Source: a bacterium
GTDB lineage: Bacteria; Electryoneota; RPQS01
Assembly (NCBI GenBank): GCA_026394155.1
Contig: JAPKYT010000086.1
Location: 1-50,549 of the forward strand
Length of the DNA stretch: 50,549 nt
Reading direction: 5' to 3'
Part shown: positions 9,146 through 18,436 of the stretch, one piece after another
Position numbering within the stretch: the stretch's first letter is position 1
How the letters are laid out: every line of letters begins with the position of its first letter
Translations under genes and position numbers: made by a program
The notes under the pieces: model-generated
Database searches by the model: none
Told to the model about the DNA's origin: nothing
Seen by the model: the letters and a program-made list of their open reading frames with translations, nothing else

Positions 9146-9625
9146 ATGACCACGACCATAACCCCGCGTCGCAGCACGGTCGGGCAGGGAAGCCGCGAAC
9201 TGCAGTTCGTGTCCTTCGCCTTGGGTGAACAGAGCTACGGAGTAGAGGTCGCCGACGTCCACGGCATCTACCACGGCCTGCCCATCATTCCCAACCCGGA
9301 CACGCCGCCTTTTCTGGAAGGTGAAGTTCAGCTTGCCGGAAGGCGCGTCCCGGTCATCAATCTGCGACGTTTCGCGGGCATGGCGGACATTCCCAACCGC
9401 GCGTTGCCGCGGTGGATCGTGATGGTCAATAACCCGGCCGGGCCGGTGGGGCTGCTCGTGGACCGGGTGATCGAGGTTCTCAAACTTCGCGCTTCCACCC
9501 TGAAACCCCCAGCCGACACCGCAACCTCGCCGGTGAGCGATTACATCGTGGCCGTCGCCAATCACGAGGGGGGAACGATGTATCTGCCGGATATTACTCG
9601 CCTCCTGCATGATGCCGTCCCATAG
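9146..9625 (+). CDS. cheW: CheW-like coupling protein
   Basis: A 159-residue CheW-domain protein, the adaptor that links chemoreceptors to the CheA kinase. The domain runs from about residue 18 (LQFVSFALGEQSYGVEV) through IIPNPDTPPFLEGEVQLAGR and VPVINLRR to GLLVDRVIEVLKL. The N-terminal 17 residues are low-complexity. GAGG lies about 7 nt before the ATG. The next gene starts inside its 3' end (17-nt overlap), so the two are translationally coupled. No CheA, receptor or methylation gene is in the window, so the partner must lie elsewhere or the protein serves a non-flagellar array. Confidence 0.93.
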   Translation: MTTTITPRRSTVGQGSRELQFVSFALGEQSYGVEVADVHGIYHGLPIIPNPDTPPFLEGEVQLAGRRVPVINLRRFAGMADIPNRALPRWIVMVNNPAGPVGLLVDRVIEVLKLRASTLKPPADTATSPVSDYIVAVANHEGGTMYLPDITRLLHDAVP

Positions 9626-10577
9626 ATTCGACACTCATTCGTCAGACCCTGAACCCGCCGCTTCGCTGCCGGCGGACGTCTTGATTTCCAGCGATCCGCA
9701 GCGGCTCGAGGAAGTCAAACGACAAATCCTTGCGGTCGGCGATCTCCCCACGCTGCCGACGATCGCCCTGCAGGTGAGTCGTCTGGCCTCCAATCCGTTT
9801 TCGGGCATGTCGGAAATCGTGCGCATCATCCGTAACGATCCGCCGCTGACCACGAAAATTCTGCGCGTCGCCAACAGCGCCTTCTACGGAATGCCCCGGC
9901 GCATCGAATCGCTCAACATGGCGCTGGTCGTTCTCGGCATGCGCGAACTCAACAATCTGGTGACCTGCATCACCGTTTTGCGTACCTTTCCACCCGCCGC
10001 CGGGGGGCACGCGTTCGACCGGCGGCAGTTCTGGGAGCATTCGGCGGGATGTGGCGAGATCGCGCGGGTGATTGCCACCCGGCTCCATTTGCGCCTGCAC
10101 GGCATCGAGTTCACCGCCGGCCTGCTGCACGACGTGGGCAAAATCGTCTTCGAACAACACCTGCACGCCCCGTTCGTAGCGGCCGTCAGCCTGATGAACG
10201 GCGAGGGGCTGACCTCGGTGGAGGCCGAGCGGCGCACTCTGGGAGTGGATCACGCGGAGATCGGGTCGTGGCTGGCTGAGCAATGGTCTCTGCCGCCGTC
10301 CATCGTGGAGGCGATCCGCTATCACCATCAGCCGGCTCTGGCCCCGGAGCACAGCGCTCTGACGGCGGTGGTGAGACTGGCCGATCTGTTTACCATGCTG
10401 CTTCTGCAGCCCGCGCGCCGCGTGACGCTCAGCGAGAAATTGGTGTGTGACCCCGCTTGGGACATTCTCTCGCGCCAGAATCCGGACATCATCAGCCTCG
10501 ATGTGGTGCGCTTTGCTGAGGAGTTGGAAGAGAACATGGAGCGCGCCCGGGAGTTTATTCGCTCCGCCGCTGAGTGA
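9609..10577 (+). CDS. HDOD domain signalling protein
   Basis: A 322-residue cytoplasmic protein built around an HDOD domain, a noncatalytic HD-like output module. Visible signatures are GDLPTLPTIALQVSRLASNP, IIRNDPPLTTKILRVANSAF-YG, LGMRELNNLV, FTAGLLHDVGKIVFEQH and AIRYHHQP. The HD pair in LLHDVGK is retained. The N-terminal 30 residues are probably disordered, and no receiver or GGDEF domain is fused. Its ATG-ATG start overlaps the end of cheW by 17 nt, and a receiver gene follows 9 nt later. HDOD proteins beside CheW and CheY-type proteins suggest an output branch of a chemosensory pathway; the target is unknown. Confidence 0.9.
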   Translation: MMPSHRFDTHSSDPEPAASLPADVLISSDPQRLEEVKRQILAVGDLPTLPTIALQVSRLASNPFSGMSEIVRIIRNDPPLTTKILRVANSAFYGMPRRIESLNMALVVLGMRELNNLVTCITVLRTFPPAAGGHAFDRRQFWEHSAGCGEIARVIATRLHLRLHGIEFTAGLLHDVGKIVFEQHLHAPFVAAVSLMNGEGLTSVEAERRTLGVDHAEIGSWLAEQWSLPPSIVEAIRYHHQPALAPEHSALTAVVRLADLFTMLLLQPARRVTLSEKLVCDPAWDILSRQNPDIISLDVVRFAEELEENMERAREFIRSAAE

Positions 10578-10586
10578 GATTTCTTC

Positions 10587-11045
10587 ATGTGTGCGGACTC
10601 GATTCCCCGCTTGAGTGTCCTGATTGTGGATGACTCGCCGTTTGTGCGGCGAGTCATTCGTTTGCTCCTCGAAGAGTCCGGCCGCTTCGAAGTGGTCGGC
10701 GAGGCGGCCGACGGATGGGAGGGGCTGCATCTAACTCGGACTCTGAAGCCCGACGTTATCACTCTGGACTGGCACATGCCGCTCCTTGACGGACGGGAGA
10801 TGCTGAAACGGCTGCGCCGCGAGTCGGATGTGCCGGTGGTGATGGTGTCGGCAGTGCCGGCCGGAGTGGACGTTCACCGCGAGGACCCGGCTCTCGTAAG
10901 CATGGATGTTGTGGTCAAGGAATTCTCCGATAATCCGCTTGATTTAAGTGTATTTGCCAAGGAACTTACGACGAAACTTGTCAGTAGTTGGGAAACAGCA
11001 CAACAAAGAAAGGGCATTTCTCCGTTCTCGCCACTGTATAAATAG
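10587..11045 (+). CDS. Stand-alone response regulator receiver (CheB/CheY type)
   Basis: A 152-residue receiver-domain protein. The acidic pocket is in LIVDDSPFVRRVI and the phospho-acceptor Asp in VITLDWHMPLLDG. The Thr/Ser position is in VVMVSAVPAG and the conserved Lys in VVVKEFSDN. The wording EVVGEAADGWEGL and PVVMVSA resembles the N-terminal half of CheB, but no methylesterase domain follows, so it works as a single-domain regulator. It closes the XRE-CheW-HDOD operon and is followed by an intrinsic terminator. It most likely receives phosphate from a CheA-type kinase encoded elsewhere. Confidence 0.92.
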   Translation: MCADSIPRLSVLIVDDSPFVRRVIRLLLEESGRFEVVGEAADGWEGLHLTRTLKPDVITLDWHMPLLDGREMLKRLRRESDVPVVMVSAVPAGVDVHREDPALVSMDVVVKEFSDNPLDLSVFAKELTTKLVSSWETAQQRKGISPFSPLYK

Positions 11046-11075
11046 TTCTATGGTTTTTATATTATGTTGGATGGT

Positions 11076-11112
11076 AAAGAGTGCCGGTGACGATCTCCGG
11101 CGCTCTTTGTGT
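11076..11112 (+). terminator. Intrinsic terminator of the chemosensory-like operon
   Basis: A 12-bp stem (AAAGAGTGCCGG paired with CCGGCGCTCTTT, one G-T pair) with a 9-nt loop is followed by GTGTTT. It lies 30 nt past the receiver stop. Confidence 0.75.
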
Positions 11113-11160
11113 TTAGGCGTGGATTCTTCGGGATTCGGCGAAAATTGCTCACGCAAGCAA

Positions 11161-11283
11161 CTCTTCCGAGGCGGGCAGAGCCCGCCGCAAGTAGCGAGGT
11201 AAACGCACCATGCCCGAAGGCTCTCGAATTACTCGACATACATTAAGACAGTAGTGCCGTGGACGGGGGGACAAAGGGGGGGT
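11161..11283. repeat. Dispersed composite repeat C, copy 2, joined to a G-tract
   Basis: This copy begins with CTCTTCCGAGGCGGGCAGAG, continues through CGAAGGCTCTCGAAT and CATACATTAAGACAGTAGTG, and ends in a G-tract (GGGGGGACAAAGGGGGGG). It matches 1-70 directly and 31907-32042 in inverted orientation. It fills the gap between the operon terminator and the OPT transporter gene. Confidence 0.8.
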
Positions 11284-11371
11284 GGTTCATGAGCGCGTCG
11301 TCAGTCGTTCTACGGCGCGGGCGGACCCATCGGATCCGCCCGCCTTCAAGCCACACGTTGATACCTTGTCT

Positions 11372-13606
11372 TTAATGCAGCACTCCCGCCGCCATCAGCC
11401 CGGCCAGGAGCACGCCCATGATGCTCTCGCCGGCGATGCACCCGGACGCAATGGGAACGGTGTACATCTCGTTCCACTTGACCGCCTTCTTCTCCAGAAC
11501 CCAAACGATCACCGAGCCGACGAACATGGCGAAGCTCGTGTAAGCGGGAATGGTGAAGGCAATGCCCAGAGCCGCCGGAGACGGTGTGTAGGGCTTGAGC
11601 TTGGGGAACACCTTGTCCACCACCACGATGATGGTGCCGAAGATGAAGGCGATGATCATGGCCACTACCGCGCTGGGCGGAAGAGTGCTCAAGCCTTGCG
11701 ACAGCACCTTGGCCACACCCATCCACACCAGGGCCGACGGCGCGGGGAATTGCGCTCCGCCCAGTGCGTTCGCATCGGGAACGAGAATGAAATAAGCCGG
11801 CACCGCCAGAAACGCGCCCGCCAACACGCCGAAAAGCTGCGCGATGAACTGCTTGCGCGGATGCGCGCCCACCATATGGCCGACCTTCAGATTGGAGATC
11901 GTGTCCGCACAACTGGCCGATGCACCGGCGGTGACACCGGCGGTCATCAGGTTGGCGGGCACGTCCCCGGGAGCGATAACGCCGTAGGTCAACTGCGTGA
12001 CCTTGCCCATCGGGCCGATGGGATTGATGCCGATCTCCGCCGCCGCGCGCGTGGCCACGGCGGCCAGAAAGAACGTCAACACGACCGCGATCAGGCCCAT
12101 GTACCAGTGGATGGAGAACATCCACATCAAGACCAGCGTGGCAATCAGACCGAAGACCACGAACCCGGCGATAAACCAGGTCATCGGAATCTCGATGTGA
12201 TCCAGCACTCCGGCTGCCGCCTTGTTCTTGCGGTTGCCGAAGCTGCGGAAAATGCTGCCGAAGGTGCGGCCCAGAGTCCGCCACTGAAAGGCGAGAGCGA
12301 GCAGGCCGCCTACCACCAGAATGGTTGCGCCGGGCCAGAGCGACCAGGCGCTGATGTTTCGGAAACCGCCGACCACCTGTGCTCGCGACGCGCCCGGCTT
12401 AAAGCCCATGGCGGCCACGATCTTCTCGGGCTGATTCTCGGCGACCGTGAGAACCGCTTCCCACGTGTTGTTCTTGCCCGCCTCAACGAAGAGCACGCGT
12501 CCGCCAACGGCCTTGTCCGTGGTATCGCGGACTCCGATCACACCGAAAAACGGATTGTGCGAGCCATCTAACAGGATCGGCGCATTGAAATCGCGGATCA
12601 AATGCTCCGTACTGCCGTAGACCACCGGCTGCGTCCACGTGTAGCATAGCGTGTCCACGCGGCTGCCGTGCCGCAATTCGGGCGCATTGGTGGCTTGTTC
12701 CAGAACCACCGTGAATATCGTGCCGGATTCGACCGCCAGCGGCATTTGCGCCACGCCGGCGGCGCGCACCTGCGGTGCGGGATGCTTGATGATCTTGGCG
12801 TGGATGAGGTTCGGCGCCAACACCGCGTAATTAAGCACGAAGCCCAACAGCATCGAGAGGCCTACCTTGATCCCGAACAGTGCGCCGATGCCGATGAAGA
12901 TCAGGCTGGGCTCCATCGAGAGCGTCAGCTTGCCCAGTCCGATGCGGCCGATGGAGAGCGGCAAGTTCACCAAGCCGGGAATCAATTTGAAGCCGTCACG
13001 AAAACCGGCAATGAGGATGCCCAGACCGCCCGCCATTCCCAATGCCTTGGCCTTCTTCATGGCCTCGCCGCCGTGGGAATACATGGCCTTGAGCGTTTCG
13101 CCGGTAGGGATGACCGCCGGGAACCGCAGCTTGTCCACCTGAATCATCTGCCGCTTGAAGGGAATGGCCATAAACAAACCGAGGTACAGAATCACTCCGA
13201 TCAGCAGCGTGAGCTGCCACCAGATGAATTCGTATCCGGTCAGCATGGTCAGCGCGGGCACAGCCGACACCAGACCGGCCGACGAAATCCAGCTTGCCGC
13301 CACGGCCACCGTCATCATGATGGTGTTTTCCATCATGCCGAAGTCGCGGCGCACAAGTCCGACGCCGCGCAGGGCCTTGAATACCGCGAAAATCACAATC
13401 ACGGCCGCGATGTCCACTCCCAAACCCCAGCCGGATTTCAGGCCGACGTAGAGATTGGAGAGCGACATCAATCCACCGAACAGCATACCCGCGATGATCG
13501 CACGGACGGTCAATTGCGGCTCACTGTCTCCCCGGAAGACAGTCTCCAACCATTCGCGATCCCGTTCTTCCACGGTTTTCAGATCATTTTGCGCATCATC
13601 GGCCAT
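11372..13606 (-). CDS. OPT family oligopeptide (or metal-chelate) transporter
   Basis: A 744-residue polytopic inner-membrane transporter of the OPT/YSL superfamily. Family features include the N-terminal SEPQLTVRAIIAGMLFGGLM followed by NLYVGLKSGWG, the conserved segment KLRFPAVIPTGETLKAMY, and many hydrophobic helices through the C-terminal GCIAGESIMGVLLAGLMA. A hydrophilic insert of about 120 residues (about 275-400, between LNYAVLAPN and the next helix) is probably a soluble loop domain. The ATG at 13606 is preceded by GAGG. Substrate cannot be assigned; bacterial OPT members carry oligopeptides or metal chelates. It stands alone on the minus strand, with repeat C downstream. Confidence 0.92.
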   Translation of the reverse strand: MADDAQNDLKTVEERDREWLETVFRGDSEPQLTVRAIIAGMLFGGLMSLSNLYVGLKSGWGLGVDIAAVIVIFAVFKALRGVGLVRRDFGMMENTIMMTVAVAASWISSAGLVSAVPALTMLTGYEFIWWQLTLLIGVILYLGLFMAIPFKRQMIQVDKLRFPAVIPTGETLKAMYSHGGEAMKKAKALGMAGGLGILIAGFRDGFKLIPGLVNLPLSIGRIGLGKLTLSMEPSLIFIGIGALFGIKVGLSMLLGFVLNYAVLAPNLIHAKIIKHPAPQVRAAGVAQMPLAVESGTIFTVVLEQATNAPELRHGSRVDTLCYTWTQPVVYGSTEHLIRDFNAPILLDGSHNPFFGVIGVRDTTDKAVGGRVLFVEAGKNNTWEAVLTVAENQPEKIVAAMGFKPGASRAQVVGGFRNISAWSLWPGATILVVGGLLALAFQWRTLGRTFGSIFRSFGNRKNKAAAGVLDHIEIPMTWFIAGFVVFGLIATLVLMWMFSIHWYMGLIAVVLTFFLAAVATRAAAEIGINPIGPMGKVTQLTYGVIAPGDVPANLMTAGVTAGASASCADTISNLKVGHMVGAHPRKQFIAQLFGVLAGAFLAVPAYFILVPDANALGGAQFPAPSALVWMGVAKVLSQGLSTLPPSAVVAMIIAFIFGTIIVVVDKVFPKLKPYTPSPAALGIAFTIPAYTSFAMFVGSVIVWVLEKKAVKWNEMYTVPIASGCIAGESIMGVLLAGLMAAGVLH

Positions 13607-13730
13607 AGCAGGGCCTCATGGTTGAAGAAAAACTTGAAGCGGGGAATTTGAAACTCGAAAGAAGAGACGAACGGCTCAGACGAAACCGAATTTCGAACGA
13701 AGAAGAGGAACGATTGCCGCCGCACAAGGA

Positions 13731-14177
13731 TCAATCGGAACCTGCAACCGCGGGCGGAGTCAGATTTGATGCTGTAGCGCGCGTATTGCTTTCTATTGCG
13801 ACAAGGCACTGCATTGTTTGGCCAAGTGCGACAATAATGATGCCGTACAAAGCACCACCAAAAATAATCAACAAGCCGATCAAAATTCCTGCCCCCCCTA
13901 ACTCGCCGGAAGCCATCGCGCCAATACCAAAGAAGATAGACAATACTGCGACAACCCATCCGAGGCCTGCCATGAATCTGCCGAGGCCATAGAGGGTCTG
14001 AAAGCGACTTCCGTGTCCCGATGGGATTTCATTGACGTTCGTACCCAACGACCGTTTTCTAACAAACATGACAATCAGGAGTACCACTCCAACAACAAGT
14101 AGAAGAGGTAGGAGCGCTGCAAACGCGTTTGGTTGACGCGGACCGACCTGAAGGAGAGACGCATAATGAGAGAACAT
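13731..14177 (-). CDS. Small membrane protein of unknown function
   Basis: A 148-residue protein I do not recognise. Three hydrophobic segments are visible: about residues 19-37 (LLPLLLVVGVVLLIVMF), about 68-88 (LGRFMAGLGWVVAVLSIFFG) and about 94-118 (GGAGILIGLLIIFGGALYGI). Between the first two lies a polar loop with EIPSGHGSRFQ. GAGG about 8 nt before the ATG supports the start. It lies between the OPT gene and the DUF3857 pair on the same strand, with a 77-nt gap to the latter. The 13607-13730 gap below it shows nothing recognisable. Confidence 0.75.
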   Translation of the reverse strand: MFSHYASLLQVGPRQPNAFAALLPLLLVVGVVLLIVMFVRKRSLGTNVNEIPSGHGSRFQTLYGLGRFMAGLGWVVAVLSIFFGIGAMASGELGGAGILIGLLIIFGGALYGIIIVALGQTMQCLVAIESNTRATASNLTPPAVAGSD

Positions 14178-14254
14178 TGATGTATCCTCGCTTGGAAGAA
14201 GGTGATTCCTAATAGGAGAGCAGGGAGGACCTTGTGCCCCGCTTCGGACTCATG

Positions 14255-16111
14255 TTAGTTCGCCGTGAACACCACCACGTTCACCGGACGTGTGTCCGCG
14301 TCGAGCATCCACGCGCGGAAGCCTTTCCAGCCGGAGGGAGCGATCCACTCGCGCGCCAGTTTCAGCGTGCGCTCGAAGATCAGGCGGCTCTCGCGAATTT
14401 CGCAGCGCGTCACGCCTTGGCTCCAGTCCCACGTGGGCGATGCAGAGGCGGGCTGACGCTCCATTCGCCAGCCTGCCGGAAGCGGAGCCTCCACGTGCAG
14501 CGTGATCTCGCCGGGCAGGGGAATCCACTGCGCGAATTCGCGCTCCGTCAGGTTCAGCGGCGCGCCGCCCGCGTAGGCTTTGAAATCGAGAAGAGTTAGA
14601 GGCAGAATGCGGCGGCCGTCCGCCGTGTCCAGCGCCGAGGCGTGGAACGTGAACTCGACCACTGCGTTGGCCGAGATGCGCGCGGGTTCCAGTGTCTTGA
14701 CCGTCGCCTCGTCAATCGTCAAGCCGGCTACATGCACGATCTCGGCCACATACTTCGCCGGGTCCGTCGGCCGCATCTTCTCGTAGATTCCCCACTCACC
14801 GGAGGAGCTGAACGTTCCATGTCCGCGCAGCGTATCGGCGGTCAAGTCGTCCAGCGCGATCGTCAGGTTCACGTAGGGAGACCGGGCGCGGCAGCGGAAC
14901 TCCTCGGGCTGCACCGCGTCGGGATCCAAATCCAAAATGGTGGTGCCGAGCAATTGGGCCTGCGTGAACTCCGCGCGCGGTTCCAGCGGATCGCAGTAGA
15001 AGCGCAAGCCGTCCAGCTTCACGCTCAGAAGCGCGCCGTGAAATGCGTGAAGCGAGGGCACCGGCGCGTCGGGCAGGAACCAGGCCGCGACCTGCGCGTT
15101 CACACCGGTTGTGCCAGCCAGTTTGGAGACCAGTGCGGCCAATTCCAGCGAATTGCCATAGCCGCTCTCCAGCACCTGTGGCATCGGCCGAAGCGTCAGG
15201 CCAAAATCGGGATGCTCAAACTCGAGGCGATTGAACCTGTCGCGCACCCACGTCTTGATCGTGTCCAGCCGCGCTTCATCCGACGTGGCTTTAAGAAGTC
15301 CGTCGCGAAGCGAAGAGGGTACGGAAATGTCGCCGGCCAGCGCCGTTTCCAGTCGTGAACGCAACTCGTTTGTGACCTGCGGCCAGTCCGCCGCGCTCGA
15401 AAAAACCACGTTCGGCAGCAACAGCCGATGATCCTGCAAGTCCTCCGCAAGGTATCCCGGCTGCTCGGTCATCTTCCACGTGTAGGTTCCATTGCTGATG
15501 GCGGGATCGGGAGCGCCACGGTCACAGCGGTAGTTCAGCACCGCGCCGGGTGGAACGGTGACGACCAGTTCGCGCGAGATCACCGGATATTCTTCGCGGA
15601 AATAGACGCGCCCCTCGATCCACGGCCACAGCGGTTTGGCAGTCGTGAGGCGATAATGCAATTCGGAAACACAACCGTTTTCCAGACCTAACAGCGTAAT
15701 AACCATCTGCCGGAAATCCGCATAGTCGAGAGCTTTGTCCAAACCTTCCGGTACAATGGCGTTGAATGCGTTGTGCGGCGTGGAATCAATCCTGCGGCCG
15801 TCGCGCGTGTACGTGCGGGCGGTCAGAATGTCGAGCGTTTGCCGGCCTTCCACGTAGGCCACGTGCGGATCGCCGTAGTTGTCGCGGGCGGCCTCGTCGG
15901 GAATCCAGCGGAAGGAGTGCCACTCGTAGATTTGTGAGCCGTCGGCGTCAAGCGCATGACTCTCGCGCGCCCACAGAAGAATGCTCGAAGCGCGCGGGTA
16001 TTTCTGCAGCGCGCTCAACTTGGTTTGGACGTAATCCGGCAGGCCGTTGAATTCGGCGAAGGCGAAAGAGGCGCAAACGAGCAGCGCCAGCATTCGAAGA
16101 AGAGTTCTCAT
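14255..16111 (-). CDS. DUF3857/transglutaminase-like exported protein lacking the catalytic Cys
   Basis: A 618-residue exported protein with a signal peptide (RTLLRMLALLVCASFAFA). It has a DUF3857-like N-terminal beta domain followed by a transglutaminase-like core and a C-terminal beta region. In the core the position of the nucleophile reads SGYGNSLELAAL, where its upstream neighbour has AGVCKDIAGML, so Cys is replaced by Gly. The following His (LHAFHGALL) and Asp (FYCDPLEP) positions are still recognisable. It is therefore likely a catalytically dead relative. Its ATG overlaps the stop of the upstream paralog by 4 nt (ATGA), so the two are translationally coupled and may form a pair. Function is unknown. 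Confidence 0.85.
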   Translation of the reverse strand: MRTLLRMLALLVCASFAFAEFNGLPDYVQTKLSALQKYPRASSILLWARESHALDADGSQIYEWHSFRWIPDEAARDNYGDPHVAYVEGRQTLDILTARTYTRDGRRIDSTPHNAFNAIVPEGLDKALDYADFRQMVITLLGLENGCVSELHYRLTTAKPLWPWIEGRVYFREEYPVISRELVVTVPPGAVLNYRCDRGAPDPAISNGTYTWKMTEQPGYLAEDLQDHRLLLPNVVFSSAADWPQVTNELRSRLETALAGDISVPSSLRDGLLKATSDEARLDTIKTWVRDRFNRLEFEHPDFGLTLRPMPQVLESGYGNSLELAALVSKLAGTTGVNAQVAAWFLPDAPVPSLHAFHGALLSVKLDGLRFYCDPLEPRAEFTQAQLLGTTILDLDPDAVQPEEFRCRARSPYVNLTIALDDLTADTLRGHGTFSSSGEWGIYEKMRPTDPAKYVAEIVHVAGLTIDEATVKTLEPARISANAVVEFTFHASALDTADGRRILPLTLLDFKAYAGGAPLNLTEREFAQWIPLPGEITLHVEAPLPAGWRMERQPASASPTWDWSQGVTRCEIRESRLIFERTLKLAREWIAPSGWKGFRAWMLDADTRPVNVVVFTAN

Positions 16112-18111
16112 CGCGCACCTCCCTTCTCGAACACCACCGCCAGATCATCCGTTTTCTTGAGCGCCGAAAACACCTTCCAGACTTCAGAATAGTCCTTGAC
16201 GGCGACCCAGCGGTCGCGCATCCTCCACACCTGATTCAGCTCCACCGTGGAGCCGCTCTTCTTCCACGTGCTTTTCAGATGTGAGAGGTCTCCGCCCACG
16301 TCGCGGTCGTCGCTCAGCTTGCGCACGCTGAATCCGGGCGGAAGCTGCACCGTCTCGCGCAGCGTGATCTGCCGCGGATTGTACGTGAACACCGGCTGTG
16401 TGCGCTCTTCGGCCAGACCCGTGGGCAGATTGTGCTGCGGCCCGCCCGCCCACAGGAACTTCGACGAAAACGGCACGTAGTCCATGCGCTTGCCGGCGAT
16501 GCGCGCGTAGCCCGGAACCCGGAAGTCAATGGTCACGGTAAAAGGATGATAGAAATCCCAGCAGTCGCCATAAGTCACCTTTACTAACTCAGCCGCGGGA
16601 TCGGCCGTGCTCAAGCGTTTGCGCACGACTTGTTCCCAGCGGTCTTGGCCGTTGTCGCTGAACTCGCGCCGCACGCGGGCGTCGCCGTAGGATTTGCCTT
16701 CCAGAACCACCGTGCCGCTCAAGTTGCCCTGTTCATCCAGCCGCGAGCGCATGGTGAGCGAGAAGTCATTCTCTTCGGCGGTGAACTTCGGGATATGACT
16801 GAGATCCTCGCCCTGAGGCGAGCCGATCACGATGTTCTGCTCGGACTCGGCGTGACTCCAGAGCTTCAAGTTGAACGGCGACCAAGTGGGATCGAGCATG
16901 ACAAACGATCCGTCGGGCCGGCGCACCGCCACCACGCAATGATTGAACTGGTCGGCGGGGATGCGTTCCACCCGCGCTCCGGCCATGGTCATTACCGGGT
17001 AGGTGGTGAATCCCGCCGCGCGCAGCATAGTCACCAGCATGCCCGCGATGTCTTTGCACACTCCCGCGCGGTCGTTGAAGGTCATGGCGCCGGGATGAAG
17101 TGTGTAGCCTTCACCCTCGCCCATGCTGATGCCGCTGTAGCGGATGCCCTGCGCCACCCAGTGCAGCAGAGCGTAGAACTTGCAACTGTCGGTGCGGCAC
17201 CCCGCGGTGAGGCGATCCACTTCGCGCTGGATGTCCTCATTCCACGAGAACACTTGCGCCGTTTCGTTCACGTTGTAGAACCAGCGCGATTTCTCGGCCC
17301 AGCTCTTGACGTTGGTGAAGACCACCTTGGGCACGAAGTCCGCCGGTCCCGGCGAGCGCTGCTCTGCCTCGTAGGCCGGAACGTTCTCCTTCCAGAAATG
17401 ATAGACGAACTTGCCGTCTTGGAAGAGGGTCGCCGCCATGACCTCGCCGTTGTAGGTTTCGAACTGCGCGGGCATGGTGGAGGGCATGACAACGGTGTAC
17501 GACTTCAGCTTGATGGGCGGCGTGGGCTGCTCGAGGATGCTGCTGCCGAACATGATGACGTCGTAGTAGGTGCCGCGCATGGGAGGAATGTAGCGCTCTT
17601 CCTCGCCGTCCGAGGCCAAATAGGCGATGGCGAAACCGGTGAGCGTGTGCTCGACTTCCAGCGCGTCTCCCACCTCGAGCGGCGGTACGGCCAGCACTTT
17701 CATGCGCGCGCCCCAATAGATCATGTGAGCCGGCTGCGGAAGATCCCGAAGTTTGCCGAGATCGAGGTCTTCGATGGCGCCGCTCTGACGGTGCACGCGC
17801 ACGCGCGAGACGCTGACCTTGTTGGAGGCCGGATCGTAATCAAAGCGCGCGGCCCGCAGCTCGGCGATGCCCTTGGGTGTGAGCACCTTGGTGAGCGTGT
17901 GCATGCGCTTGTGCGAAAGGCCGGTGGTGTCCACGTCCACCCACGTGGAGTCGAACACGAGCACGGTGTTGTGCCCTTCATAGTCTTGCGCGCTGCCCGC
18001 GGCGGTGATGAGGCTTACAAACGGACTTTGCGCGGCAGGCGAAACAGGTTGTGCGAGCAGTGCGGATGTGACTCCGCAGAGCAGGGCGAGCAGAATGATC
18101 GGTTTGTGCAT
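16108..18111 (-). CDS. DUF3857 and transglutaminase-like exported protein
   Basis: A 667-residue exported protein. The ATG at 18111 starts a signal peptide (HKPIILLALLCGVTSALLAQ); the frame is open further upstream to 18246, but that stretch has no coding character. A DUF3857 domain occupies about residues 50-230. The transglutaminase-like core follows, with an intact triad pattern: Cys in DRAGVCKDIAGML, His in FNHCVVAVRRPDG and Asp in FVMLDPTWSP. Enzymes of this fold act as transglutaminases, peptidases or peptide N-glycanases; the substrate is unknown. The C-terminal third is beta-rich. It is the first gene of a coupled pair with 14255-16111 (4-nt overlap). Confidence 0.9.
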   Translation of the reverse strand: MHKPIILLALLCGVTSALLAQPVSPAAQSPFVSLITAAGSAQDYEGHNTVLVFDSTWVDVDTTGLSHKRMHTLTKVLTPKGIAELRAARFDYDPASNKVSVSRVRVHRQSGAIEDLDLGKLRDLPQPAHMIYWGARMKVLAVPPLEVGDALEVEHTLTGFAIAYLASDGEEERYIPPMRGTYYDVIMFGSSILEQPTPPIKLKSYTVVMPSTMPAQFETYNGEVMAATLFQDGKFVYHFWKENVPAYEAEQRSPGPADFVPKVVFTNVKSWAEKSRWFYNVNETAQVFSWNEDIQREVDRLTAGCRTDSCKFYALLHWVAQGIRYSGISMGEGEGYTLHPGAMTFNDRAGVCKDIAGMLVTMLRAAGFTTYPVMTMAGARVERIPADQFNHCVVAVRRPDGSFVMLDPTWSPFNLKLWSHAESEQNIVIGSPQGEDLSHIPKFTAEENDFSLTMRSRLDEQGNLSGTVVLEGKSYGDARVRREFSDNGQDRWEQVVRKRLSTADPAAELVKVTYGDCWDFYHPFTVTIDFRVPGYARIAGKRMDYVPFSSKFLWAGGPQHNLPTGLAEERTQPVFTYNPRQITLRETVQLPPGFSVRKLSDDRDVGGDLSHLKSTWKKSGSTVELNQVWRMRDRWVAVKDYSEVWKVFSALKKTDDLAVVFEKGGAR

Positions 18112-18259
18112 GAAACTGAGCTGGAGGGAAAATGAAATGGAGATTTCTGTGTGGAGTGACCGACAGGGGGGAGCCGGACACGTAAAGGTAGCAATATTAA
18201 AGCTGGAAGGCAAACAAATCCGTCGCGCAACAAACCTGCGATCCACTCGCTTTAATCGC

Positions 18260-18265
18260 TATAAT
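18260..18265 (+). promoter_or_regulatory. Consensus -10 hexamer upstream of the small candidate selenoprotein gene
   Basis: TATAAT is exact but no good -35 lies 16-18 nt upstream. It sits in the region between the divergent DUF3857 gene (start 18111) and the small gene at 18437, so it could serve the plus strand with a leader of about 165 nt. Confidence 0.35.
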
Positions 18266-18436
18266 ACAATATTTTGCATGGCACCTGCGGTCATCGGCAT
18301 GGGGGCGAAAGCAGTGCTGCGGATTTGCCTCGCTTCTTGCACCACGTCCTGTGAATGGGAACCGGGTGAAAGAAGAAAGCGTTCTGAAAGCACCGGCAAC
18401 GGCGAAGAATCGAACATGAACTCTAAGAGAAGGCGG

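Noticed and set aside
11282-12571. A 429-codon plus-strand frame
   Set aside because: Antisense to the OPT transporter. His/Arg/Gly-rich with no domain.
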